In this document: in pieces, positions 1-7,516 of the stretch | Layout: the number at the start of each line of letters is the position of its first letter | Numbering within the stretch: position 1 is the stretch's first letter | Source of the DNA: Paenibacillus borealis | GTDB lineage: Bacteria > Bacillota > Bacilli > Paenibacillales > Paenibacillaceae | Direction of reading: 5' to 3' | DNA length: 64,000 nucleotides | Assembly: GCF_000758665.1 (NCBI RefSeq) | Contig: NZ_CP009285.1 | Coordinates: forward strand, 1,116,001-1,180,000 | Position numbers and translations under genes: made by a program | Notes under the pieces: model-generated | The model's input: only the letters and a program-made list of their open reading frames with translations | The model's database searches: none | Told to the model about the DNA's origin: nothing

Positions 1-1653
1 AAGCACCGGATGGGCGATGCCCCTGATTATGTGATCCGGCAGGATTTCATGGCCCGGATTCAGGAGATTGTCGACTGGTCGCTGGCGGCGGATCTTCATG
101 TGATTATTAATCTCCATCATGACAGCAATTGGGTGATGAACATGGCGGCGGAGCATGATGAGGTGCTGGCCAGATTCAATGCCGCCTGGACGCAGATTGC
201 CGGGCATTTCAAGAATTATCCGGACAGCCTGATGTTCGAGAGTCTGAATGAGCCGCGTTTCTCCGACGACTGGAGCAAGGACAGCCCGGAATATTTCACC
301 ATGCTGGATGAACTGAATGTGTCCTTTCATACTATTGTCCGGCATTCCGGAGGGAACAACAAGCAGCGGCCGCTGGTACTTTCTACGCTCACTGCTGCCC
401 CTACCCAGGCCAGACTGGATGCATTAGCCGCAACCATCACGAAATTAAAAGACGATCGGCTGATAGCAACGTTCCACTACTATGGTTATTATGCGTTCAG
501 TGTGAACCTTGGCGGTTCGACCACGTTCGATACCACGGCCAGGGAGGATCTGATTCAGGCGTTCGACCGGGCATATGAGACCTTCACAGCCAAAGGCATT
601 CCCGTAATCGTCGGGGAATTCGGCCTGCTCGGGTTCGATAAATCGTTGAGTACGGTCCAGCATGGCGAGATTCTGAAGTTTTTTGAATACGTTACCTACT
701 ATGCCCATGAGAAAAAAATGCCGCTGATGTTATGGGACAACGGGCAGCATTTCGACCGGCGCACATTCAAGTGGATAGACGAGGAGCTTCATCAGGTGAT
801 GAAGCAGGGCTGGAAAGGCCGTTCCTCCAATGCGGAGACGGATTCGGTCTATATTCTAAAGGATGCGGAAATCAAGGATACCGCCATTCCGCTGAATTTG
901 AACGGAAACACGTTCACGGCGCTGCTTAATCAGGAACAGGTGCTTGTAAAAGGAACGGATTACGAGCTTGACGGAGATCATCTCATCCTCAAAGCTGCGC
1001 TGCTGCAGAAGCTTGTTACACAGAAGTACGGAATTAATGCAGTGCTGACTGCCAGATTCAGCGCGGGTGCTGACTGGAGAATGGACATTATTTATTACGA
1101 TACGCCGAGTATGATCAGTGCGCAGGCTCCGGAGGGGATATACACGATCCCGGTCTGGTTTAACGGGGACAGCCTGGCAACGCTGGAAGCCGTCTATACG
1201 GCTGGCGGCAATGCCGGACCTAATGACTGGACGCCCTTCAAGGAGTACTACAAAGCCTTCTATCCGGACTATACCACCGGAGAGATCAAATTCACGGATG
1301 AATTCTGGAAGGAAGTCAAGGATGGGGAAGTGCAGCTGAAGCTGCATTTCCGCAGCGGTGCAGTCATCCCGTATACGATCACCAAGACAGGCACTCAAAT
1401 TGCCGGAGTCTCCGTGGAGGATGCAGAAAAGGCGGCAGCGCTGGCTGCGGAAGAAGCAGATGGGCAAGCAGTCGAGACACTGGCAGCTTCTGCTGAACCA
1501 TCAGCCACTGCAACAGCAGCTTCAGTAGACACCGCTGCTGAAGCCACCCAGCCGGAGGAGGGCAGCAATACCTTGGTGACCCTTTTGCCGCTATTGGCGC
1601 TGATTGTTATGGCGGGAGCGGGGATTTACTGGTGGAGAATGAGAAGAAGGTAG
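1..1653 (+). CDS. GH5 endo-beta-glucanase/xyloglucanase with X2 and CBM46-like modules, membrane-anchored (5' partial)
   Basis: The reading frame is open from the first base, so the N-terminus (signal peptide and start of the barrel) lies outside the window. Counting from the methionine at base 10, the GH5 core shows the NLHH motif near 34-37, the acid/base Glu81 in LNEPRF and the nucleophile Glu203 in VIVGEFG. About residues 280-375 resemble the Ig-like CBM_X2 module and about 376-470 a CBM46 module; this GH5_4-X2-CBM46 order is known from Bacillus endoglucanases whose CBM46 helps bind xyloglucan. An Ala/Thr/Glu-rich linker leads to one transmembrane helix near 520-542 and an Arg-rich tail, so the enzyme is probably tethered outside the cell facing the wall. 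Cellulose or xyloglucan backbone cleavage is a family inference. Confidence 0.9.
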   Translation, partial: KHRMGDAPDYVIRQDFMARIQEIVDWSLAADLHVIINLHHDSNWVMNMAAEHDEVLARFNAAWTQIAGHFKNYPDSLMFESLNEPRFSDDWSKDSPEYFTMLDELNVSFHTIVRHSGGNNKQRPLVLSTLTAAPTQARLDALAATITKLKDDRLIATFHYYGYYAFSVNLGGSTTFDTTAREDLIQAFDRAYETFTAKGIPVIVGEFGLLGFDKSLSTVQHGEILKFFEYVTYYAHEKKMPLMLWDNGQHFDRRTFKWIDEELHQVMKQGWKGRSSNAETDSVYILKDAEIKDTAIPLNLNGNTFTALLNQEQVLVKGTDYELDGDHLILKAALLQKLVTQKYGINAVLTARFSAGADWRMDIIYYDTPSMISAQAPEGIYTIPVWFNGDSLATLEAVYTAGGNAGPNDWTPFKEYYKAFYPDYTTGEIKFTDEFWKEVKDGEVQLKLHFRSGAVIPYTITKTGTQIAGVSVEDAEKAAALAAEEADGQAVETLAASAEPSATATAASVDTAAEATQPEEGSNTLVTLLPLLALIVMAGAGIYWWRMRRR

Positions 1654-1673
1654 GCTTGGCGGATAACAAGGCA

Positions 1674-1721
1674 GCAGCAACCGTGGACTGGGAAATGATG
1701 TCCTGGTTGCTGCTTTTTTTT
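1674..1721 (+). terminator. Rho-independent terminator after the GH5 gene
   Basis: A 9-bp perfect stem (GCAGCAACC at 1674-1682 with GGTTGCTGC at 1705-1713) is followed by eight T residues. It lies between convergent genes but has a T-run only on the plus strand. Confidence 0.85.
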
Positions 1722-1739
1722 GACTGCATAGTTAATTGA

Positions 1740-2573
1740 TCAATGCTCCCGGGTGTTCATTAAAAGCTGTAAACGCGCAGCCGTTTCTGCAGTAGCTGTA
1801 TAAATCATCAGCTTCAGATCCGGATGGCCCTGCGGCTGTAAGGTCACATGTTCAAACTCCAGCTCTCCGATACCGGGTTCATTCCACTGTTTGTGGCAGT
1901 CCGTTACAACCTGGACATCATGCAGCGGCCATTTCTCACGGAACAGTGGGCTGCTCTGCATAAATTCCCCGATAAGCTCCTTAAACCTCGAATCATTGGG
2001 GTAGTGTGCGTAATCCGCACGAAAGCGTGCAACAATGACCTCTGCTTTACTCTCCCAGTCCTCCATATTCATTCTCCGTTTCCCGGTCGTCAACAGGAGC
2101 CTCATCCAGTTGGGATTCTCCTGCGTAACCTCTGAGAATGAAGGGAAGCCGAACACTAACTCCGCTGCCTGATTCCATAACAGCAAATCCCAGCATCTCC
2201 CGATGACGAAGGCCGGATTCGGCTCCAGGGCTTTAATCATCCGTTCCAGGCCTGTGTTCAGCTGCTGATCTTCTACTGTCTGCTGCTGCACCGGTCTGGC
2301 AAGAAGATGAAGATGGTGACGTTCATCCTCGGTCAGCCTCAGCGCCTCAGCTATGTTATTCAATACATCCTCTGAGGGATTGATGCTTCTGCCTTGCTCA
2401 AGAGAGGTGTACCATGATGTTCCGATATGGGCCAGCTGGGCCACTTCTTCCCGGCGGAGCCCCGGAGTCCGCCGCCTTCCATAAGACACTAGCCCTACCT
2501 CTTCAAGAGTCAGACGTTCCCGGCGCGAACGCAGAAATTCACCTAACGGCAGTCTGGAAGAAATCTCTTCCAT
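1740..2573 (-). CDS. XRE-type transcriptional regulator with MmyB-like ligand-binding domain
   Basis: The 277-residue protein begins with a helix-turn-helix of the HTH_31 type (about residues 8-70, with the GLRREEVAQLA and SWYTSLEQGR signatures). The rest (about 110-270) matches the MmyB-like ligand-binding fold common in Actinobacteria and Bacilli, including FVIGRCWDLLLWN and the LRLLLTTG-type segment. ATG at 2573 is preceded by AGGAGG at good spacing. It is divergent from the epimerase gene at 2691, and a perfect 15-bp palindrome sits between them, so it probably regulates that oxidoreductase and itself. The ligand is unknown. Family assignment is firm; the target is inferred from position. 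Confidence 0.88.
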   Translation of the reverse strand: MEEISSRLPLGEFLRSRRERLTLEEVGLVSYGRRRTPGLRREEVAQLAHIGTSWYTSLEQGRSINPSEDVLNNIAEALRLTEDERHHLHLLARPVQQQTVEDQQLNTGLERMIKALEPNPAFVIGRCWDLLLWNQAAELVFGFPSFSEVTQENPNWMRLLLTTGKRRMNMEDWESKAEVIVARFRADYAHYPNDSRFKELIGEFMQSSPLFREKWPLHDVQVVTDCHKQWNEPGIGELEFEHVTLQPQGHPDLKLMIYTATAETAARLQLLMNTREH

Positions 2574-2633
2574 GCTGAACTCCTCCTTATCCTGACACTG
2601 ATAGTCCTACGATAAACGCAGGAAGGATGCCAG

Positions 2634-2663
2634 TTACACATTCTATTATACTGCCAGTATAGC
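2634..2663 (+). promoter_or_regulatory. Candidate promoter and palindromic operator for the epimerase gene
   Basis: TATACTG-C-CAGTATA at 2647-2661 is a perfect 7-1-7 palindrome. It overlaps a possible promoter: TTACAC at 2634-2639 and TATAGC at 2658-2663, 18 bp apart. A regulator bound there would block the promoter, and the adjacent XRE regulator is the obvious candidate. The promoter match is weak, the palindrome exact. Confidence 0.5.
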
Positions 2664-2690
2664 ATCTATAAACTTAGGAGGATTTGAACT

Positions 2691-3533
2691 ATGAATATAT
2701 TTGTAACTGGAGCCACCGGTAAAGTAGGAAGCCGTTTTGTTCCGCGACTGCTGCAGCGCGGTCATCATGTTAAGCTGTTAATTAGGGATGCTGCCAAGGC
2801 GGATTGGCTCCGGGAGCAGGGGGCGGAAATTGTAGAAGGCGAGCTTCTGCAGCCGGAGCATTATGTGGAGGCTCTCCGGGGGATTGATGTTGTGTTTCAT
2901 CTGGCAGCACAGTTCCGCGGCGTAGACGAGAACACCACCTGGATATCCAATTTCGATGGCAGCATCGCTCTGGCCAAGGCAGTGCTGGAGGCGGGTGTGC
3001 CAAGGTTTGTTTTTGCCAGTACTAACAATGTCTACGGCTCCGGAAGTCTCACGGGACCCAGTCAGGAGGATGACGAGCTGAAGCCTGCGTTTGCTTATCC
3101 GCAGTCCAAAGCTAAGGCTGAGGCAGCGCTGCTGCAGCTTCACCGCGAACAGGGATTAGGCCTGCGCATTGTAAGGCTGCCTTTTGTCTATGGGGAGCGG
3201 GATCCGCATATCACAGAATTCCTGCCGCTCGTAGGCAATTGGAATCCGGCGAAAAGAATGCATATGGCGCACCATGCAGATGTGGGTCAGGCCCTGCTGC
3301 TCGCAGCTTCCGCAGATGGGATAGACGGCCGGATCTACAACGTCGGCGACGACGCACCGGTCTCCATTGCAGAGCTGCAGAAGCTGCATCATTTTGAAAT
3401 TTCCCCGGGAGCGCAGCAGCAGGAATTCAATCCATGGGAGGGTATCATCGATACCACTCGGATCAGGGATGAATTACATTACCGGCCGATTTTCCCATCA
3501 TTCTATACGGCACGGGATGCAGGTGCGCTTTAA
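2691..3533 (+). CDS. NAD(P)-dependent epimerase/dehydratase (extended SDR)
   Basis: The 280-residue protein opens with the Rossmann motif VTGATGKVGS (GxxGxxG, residues 5-14) and carries the catalytic YPQSK (YxxxK) motif near residue 135, as in extended short-chain dehydrogenases. The F-A-S-T-N-N-V-Y-G segment supplies the usual catalytic Ser/Thr. Such enzymes bind NAD(P) and act on nucleotide sugars or small carbonyl compounds in the cytosol; the substrate cannot be told from sequence. AGGAGG at 2676-2681 precedes ATG at 2691. The length is short for a nucleotide-sugar epimerase (about 310-340), closer to NmrA/atypical SDRs. Divergent from the XRE regulator. Confidence 0.85.
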   Translation: MNIFVTGATGKVGSRFVPRLLQRGHHVKLLIRDAAKADWLREQGAEIVEGELLQPEHYVEALRGIDVVFHLAAQFRGVDENTTWISNFDGSIALAKAVLEAGVPRFVFASTNNVYGSGSLTGPSQEDDELKPAFAYPQSKAKAEAALLQLHREQGLGLRIVRLPFVYGERDPHITEFLPLVGNWNPAKRMHMAHHADVGQALLLAASADGIDGRIYNVGDDAPVSIAELQKLHHFEISPGAQQQEFNPWEGIIDTTRIRDELHYRPIFPSFYTARDAGAL

Positions 3534-3593
3534 TTGATTTAGAGTTCCGCGAGTAATTGCTTGGGGAATTTATCTCCTCCCGGCAATCTGGTA

Positions 3594-3646
3594 TATAATA
3601 GAACTATATCTTCTTGACCGCAGGCTTCTCTTCAGAAGCTTGCGGT
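3594..3646 (+). promoter_or_regulatory. TATAAT box followed by a strong leader hairpin
   Basis: TATAAT at 3594-3599 is followed some 18 bases later by a 13-bp stem with one G-U pair (3617-3629 with 3634-3646) closed by a CTTC tetraloop. There is only TTTGTTG after it, a poor U-run. It may be a stabilising or attenuating 5' leader for the methyltransferase gene, or a weak terminator for the epimerase gene. Confidence 0.45.
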
Positions 3647-3711
3647 TTGTTGCGTGAACAGTGTGAATAAGATGAACTAAAGAACTACACATACAGGCAA
3701 AAGGTGAGATC

Positions 3712-3801
3712 ATGATTCAACCACAGCGAGCAGGGCTATTGTATAGAGATCGTTATTACATAGGGAGGCATGCAAATGCTGAAATCATTGCAGGCTATTG
3801 A
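3712..3801 (+). CDS. Possible 29-residue upstream overlapping ORF
   Basis: ATG at 3712 has an AAGGTGA site 5 bases upstream. The frame runs 29 codons, beginning MIQPQRAGLLYRDRYY, to a TGA at 3799-3801, 25 bases into the downstream methyltransferase gene in another frame, and it spans that gene's ribosome binding site. Translation of this peptide could control or couple initiation downstream. No homology is recognised; the case rests only on the Shine-Dalgarno site and the overlap geometry. Confidence 0.3.
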   Translation: MIQPQRAGLLYRDRYYIGRHANAEIIAGY

Positions 3802-5860
3802 AGCGTACCGTGAAGGAGGAAGGCTCCCCGGTGAAGGCTGTCTCTGGCTGGAATATATCGTTCAGGCTGAGCAGACTATTGTGAACCTGGAACGGGTGGA
3901 GTCGCTGCAGGGACTGGAACAGCAGAACCCGGTGCTGGATTATGTAGAACGGAGTCTGCGTGTGCTGGACAGTCTGCCGTTATCCTATTGGATCAGGGAA
4001 TTGGCGGAAGAGACCCTGATCTGGTCGGAGACCGCCAAGGGCGGTACGATCCGGCAGCGCCGGGGCTGGCAGGACGAAGGCATTAATATATTTGTGCATA
4101 ATATCGGTTCGGCGCAGCTGTACCAGAGAAATGCAGATCGTGAGCAGGCTAATGAAGTCTCTGCGGATAAGCGGCTGATCGTGCACCGGCTAATCGAAAC
4201 GCACGGGCTGATCGGGCAGCAGATCCGCGGCGAGGTTCCTCCCTCGGTCAATCTTCCATTGTCCGGACTGGTGGAGCAGGGACTGCTGACCGCAGATGAG
4301 CTGGAGCGGCTGCTGTTCGCGCTGAATCACTGCATTATCTCTGCCGTAGCCCCGGAGCTGTGGCAGGAGGTTCGACCTCAGGTGATGGAGCTGATCGCTG
4401 TAATCTCCTCGGGGAATCTGCATGCTGAAGTGCCGATGAAGGAGCGTCTGCGGAGAATGCGCTCCGGCTCTATCGCACAGGGCGAGGATTATGAGACGGA
4501 GTGGAGCAGTCTTGTGCAGGAAGGGTTCAATCCCGCGGTGCTTGAGCCGCTGCAGCCTGTCACCTTCTGGTATGTGGAATCCGCGCTGCAGACCTTCTCG
4601 CTGGAGCAGTTTCTGAAAGTAGTGAGTCTCTCGGCAAGCAGTGATTTGTCCGCTCTGAACCATATCAGCTTCGAAGCGGTAATGAACAGCATTTATTATG
4701 ACTACAAGGGCAGCAAGAAGATTAATGTGTACAAGAAACGGATCATTGAGAAGTACTTATCCGAGTTGGACTGGACAGAGATCTATAGCGGGGAGCAGCT
4801 TTCCGTCAATCCGCATCTGTCGCACCGGCTGCTGCGGAAGGAGCATTTGCCTGATACGCTGTTCTTCAATTTCGAATTCTCTCCGGCTGCTGAGAAGCTG
4901 ATTGAATTCTGCATAGAGGCCGAGAAGTCGGCGCTGTATGAGCGGGCGGTGCTGCTGCTGTTCGACCTGTTCGGTCTGCGCCGTGATGCGTTCGACCGCT
5001 TCCATAACGAGGATACGTACTTAAGCCAGATGAATGATACGGCAGATTATAAGGCGGTCATCCTGGATTACGTCACCGGCCGCAAGGTGCTGGACATCGG
5101 GCCAGGCGGCGGGGTGCTGCTGGATCTGATCGAGGAGCGGATGCCGGATGTGATTCCGGTGGGCATCGATATCTCCAGCAATGTCATTGAAGCGCTGCGG
5201 CAGCGCAAGCAGCGGGAGGACCGCGGCTGGGAGGTGCTGCAGGGCGATGCCCTGAACCTGAAGGATTACGTGGAGGCAGGCACGGTCGACACGGTGATAT
5301 TCTCATCCATTCTGCATGAGCTGTATTCCTATGTGCCGCTGAACGGGAAGAAGTTCAATCACGCGACAGTTGCGGCTGCGCTAACCAGCGCCTTCGGGGT
5401 GCTGGCAGACGGCGGAGTCATTATTATCCGCGACGGTATAATGAGTGAGCCGGAGGAGGAGCAGCGGAGAGTGCGGTTTCTGGAGGATGACGGCATGGCG
5501 TGGCTGGAGCGGTATGCGAAGGATTTTGCCGGCCGGAGTATCCGGTATGAGCAGCTTGGCGCGCAGGAGGTGCTCATGCCGGTGAATGATGCCATGGAGT
5601 TCCTATACACGTATACGTGGGGGGAAGAAGCCTACATCCATGAGGTACAGGAGCAGTTCGGATACTTCACGCCTTCGCAGTATGCTGCGTTTATTGAGCA
5701 GACGCTGGGACCGCAGGCGAAGATCGAAGTCTTCCGCCATTACCTGCAGGAGGGCTATACGGAGGCGCTGCAGGAGCGGATCGTGATGATGGATGAGAGC
5801 GGGCAGGCGGTCGCACTGCCGGACAGCACCTGCTTTATTGTAATCCGTAAGGCGGGCTGA
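3776..5860 (+). CDS. Large protein with C-terminal class I SAM-dependent methyltransferase domain
   Basis: About 694 residues. SAM-binding motif I (VLDIGPGGGVLLDL) lies near residues 437-450, followed by an acidic motif II (VGIDISS) and a QGDALN motif, so a class I methyltransferase occupies roughly residues 400-600. The 400 residues before it match no domain I can name, are mostly helical and carry no signal peptide; they may recognise the substrate. The frame also allows ATG at 3770, but GGGAGG ends only one or two bases before it, so ATG at 3776 (7-base spacing) is preferred. It is a monocistron bounded by a hairpin upstream and a strong terminator downstream. Substrate unknown. Confidence 0.75.
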   Translation: MLKSLQAIEAYREGGRLPGEGCLWLEYIVQAEQTIVNLERVESLQGLEQQNPVLDYVERSLRVLDSLPLSYWIRELAEETLIWSETAKGGTIRQRRGWQDEGINIFVHNIGSAQLYQRNADREQANEVSADKRLIVHRLIETHGLIGQQIRGEVPPSVNLPLSGLVEQGLLTADELERLLFALNHCIISAVAPELWQEVRPQVMELIAVISSGNLHAEVPMKERLRRMRSGSIAQGEDYETEWSSLVQEGFNPAVLEPLQPVTFWYVESALQTFSLEQFLKVVSLSASSDLSALNHISFEAVMNSIYYDYKGSKKINVYKKRIIEKYLSELDWTEIYSGEQLSVNPHLSHRLLRKEHLPDTLFFNFEFSPAAEKLIEFCIEAEKSALYERAVLLLFDLFGLRRDAFDRFHNEDTYLSQMNDTADYKAVILDYVTGRKVLDIGPGGGVLLDLIEERMPDVIPVGIDISSNVIEALRQRKQREDRGWEVLQGDALNLKDYVEAGTVDTVIFSSILHELYSYVPLNGKKFNHATVAAALTSAFGVLADGGVIIIRDGIMSEPEEEQRRVRFLEDDGMAWLERYAKDFAGRSIRYEQLGAQEVLMPVNDAMEFLYTYTWGEEAYIHEVQEQFGYFTPSQYAAFIEQTLGPQAKIEVFRHYLQEGYTEALQERIVMMDESGQAVALPDSTCFIVIRKAG

Positions 5861-5880
5861 AGACGGGCCTAAGCCCAATA

Positions 5881-5930
5881 AAAAGGGGCATTACCACAGC
5901 CGTATCCGGCGCTGGTAATGCCCTTTTTTT
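5881..5930. terminator. Bidirectional Rho-independent terminator
   Basis: An 11-bp stem (GGGCATTACCA at 5886-5896 with TGGTAATGCCC at 5913-5923) has T7 on the plus side and an A-run on the other. It serves the methyltransferase gene and could also stop the minus-strand gene at 6005. Confidence 0.88.
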
Positions 5931-6004
5931 GATCGATGATTGCCCGAAAATAATGGGAAGTGCTGCGATGCGGACCTTGCTTAGAAGAGAATCATCCTGT
6001 CCGG

Positions 6005-6355
6005 CTACTTAAGCGTGATGTTAAGTAAGCTGATTTTACCGCTGCGCACCTTGAACTCGTGTCTGAACAGCTGCGGAGCGGGAACGCGGTTCTTGTTAAA
6101 CTCCCCTTCCATCTCTGCTGTCACAGCGATGGACTCCCCGGCTTCTTCTATTTCCATGATCGTGTAGCGGACCTTGGCTGAGAACAGCTCTGATTCTCCC
6201 CAGGCCTGTATAGCATCCCTGCCCGCAATCTCTTTGCCGTTATCCTTAACGCTGGCGCCGGGAGTGAACAATTGGGTAAAGGCCTCAGGCTGATATTGGT
6301 TAATGGTATTGTAGAACTCCTGTACCTCACTCGGCAAGGTAACATGTTGATTCAT
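6005..6355 (-). CDS. SnoaL/NTF2-like small protein
   Basis: A 116-residue protein of the NTF2-like fold (SnoaL-like/DUF4440-type): an N-terminal helix around EVQEFYNTINQ, the ELFTPGA-type turn, GKEIAGRDAIQAWGE, and a C-terminal sheet ending in NITLK. Such proteins are small cytosolic hydrolases/isomerases or binding proteins; no catalytic residues can be assigned here. ATG at 6355 is chosen because AGGAGG lies about 9 bases upstream; the frame extends further but without a site. It sits alone between two terminated units. Confidence 0.75.
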   Translation of the reverse strand: MNQHVTLPSEVQEFYNTINQYQPEAFTQLFTPGASVKDNGKEIAGRDAIQAWGESELFSAKVRYTIMEIEEAGESIAVTAEMEGEFNKNRVPAPQLFRHEFKVRSGKISLLNITLK

Positions 6356-6470
6356 GGATATCTGCCTCCTGTAAGTAGAGTAGCGGAAGCGGCATGGCTC
6401 CACCCTTACACGTAACTTAAACGTATCCGGGCATCCGTAAGCAGATATTGTAATCTGAACGAACCAGAGC

Positions 6471-7388
6471 TTAAGGGTATAGCTGCCCTTGCCCGCCTCC
6501 CGGCAGAGCCCCCTTGCGGAATTCGGAAGGCGAGCAGTTCATCGCTTTGCGGAACACTTTGATGAAATAGCTGACGTTGTCGAAGCCGGCATCCATGGCG
6601 ATATCGGAGATTTTGCGGTCACTCTGCTGCAGCAGGGCGGCGGCCTGGCGGATCCGGTAGGAGTTGATGTAATCGACGGGCGTCTTGCGGGTCATGCTTT
6701 TGAAAAAACGGCAGAACTGCCCCTCGCTCATCGGAATCAGTTCGGACAGATCACGCGTGCGGATCGGCTCCTGATAGTTGTCCTGGATATAGAGGATGAC
6801 TTTCTTCAGGCGGTCGATCTTCGTGCTATCAGCGCCTGCCGACTGGCTGTAGTTCACCGAACGTCCCGGCGGCGCAATCTGTGAGAGCATGATCAGCAAA
6901 GTTCCTTTCATAAAGGACTCGAATCCGGGCATTTTATTATCATATGCCTCCACCATCCGCTCCAGGTGCAGCAGAAGCTCCCCTTGCCAAGGTACGGAGG
7001 AGGTGATGTGACGCGGAAAGCTCTGGCGTTTCTCCTGAAGCGGCAGAATTACAGTCTGCTGGATGGTATCATATTGGGCGCTGGCCAGGAGATCGGGGTG
7101 AAAGACAAGTGCGCAGAACCGGCAGGGAGTGTCCTTAACCGCATAGGCGGCATGAATATCACCGGATTCAATAAACACGGCTTCGCCGGGGCGGAGCGTG
7201 AAATAATCCGTATCCACCTGAAAGAGAATCTCGCCTTCAAGCAGCAGGAAGAACTCCGCTTCCTCATGCCAGTGGGTATCCAGGACAGGGGCTCCGGCCG
7301 GGAGCTCTATCCAATAGGCGGCCAAGGGAAACATAACATCCCCGTGTTCACGGTCTTCTTTGAGCAATCGCTGTGATGTGCGGTCCAT
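6471..7388 (-). CDS. AraC-family regulator with N-terminal cupin sensor
   Basis: About 305 residues. Residues 15-100 form a cupin (DTHWHEEAEFF and the later PGEAVFIESGDIHAA), the sugar-sensing domain of the AraC_binding family. The C-terminal 100 residues carry the two helix-turn-helix motifs typical of AraC/XylS (DLSELIPMSEGQFCRFFK, then ISDIAMDAGFDNVSYFIKVF). ATG at 7388 is preceded by AGGAGG at 7-base spacing. It is divergent from the alpha-xylosidase gene with only about 130 bp between, so it most likely activates that gene in response to a xylose-containing oligosaccharide (inference). Confidence 0.92.
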   Translation of the reverse strand: MDRTSQRLLKEDREHGDVMFPLAAYWIELPAGAPVLDTHWHEEAEFFLLLEGEILFQVDTDYFTLRPGEAVFIESGDIHAAYAVKDTPCRFCALVFHPDLLASAQYDTIQQTVILPLQEKRQSFPRHITSSVPWQGELLLHLERMVEAYDNKMPGFESFMKGTLLIMLSQIAPPGRSVNYSQSAGADSTKIDRLKKVILYIQDNYQEPIRTRDLSELIPMSEGQFCRFFKSMTRKTPVDYINSYRIRQAAALLQQSDRKISDIAMDAGFDNVSYFIKVFRKAMNCSPSEFRKGALPGGGQGQLYP

Positions 7389-7440
7389 TAAGGGCCTCCT
7401 TTTGGTGGGAAACATCAAAATAGTGTTATAAATAAGCTAT

Positions 7441-7476
7441 ATTATAGTAGTTTTGTTATTTTGTTATCGTTATAAT
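7441..7476. promoter_or_regulatory. Back-to-back -10 boxes between AraC regulator and alpha-xylosidase
   Basis: TATAAT occurs on the plus strand at 7471-7476 and on the minus strand at 7446-7441. Neither has a good -35 element at normal spacing, as expected of activator-dependent AraC targets. The surrounding DNA is very AT-rich with repeated TTGTTAT/TTGTTA words. Confidence 0.5.
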
Positions 7477-7516
7477 GCAACTATAAACACCAAATTGAAG
7501 GGTGGCAAGTGCACAC

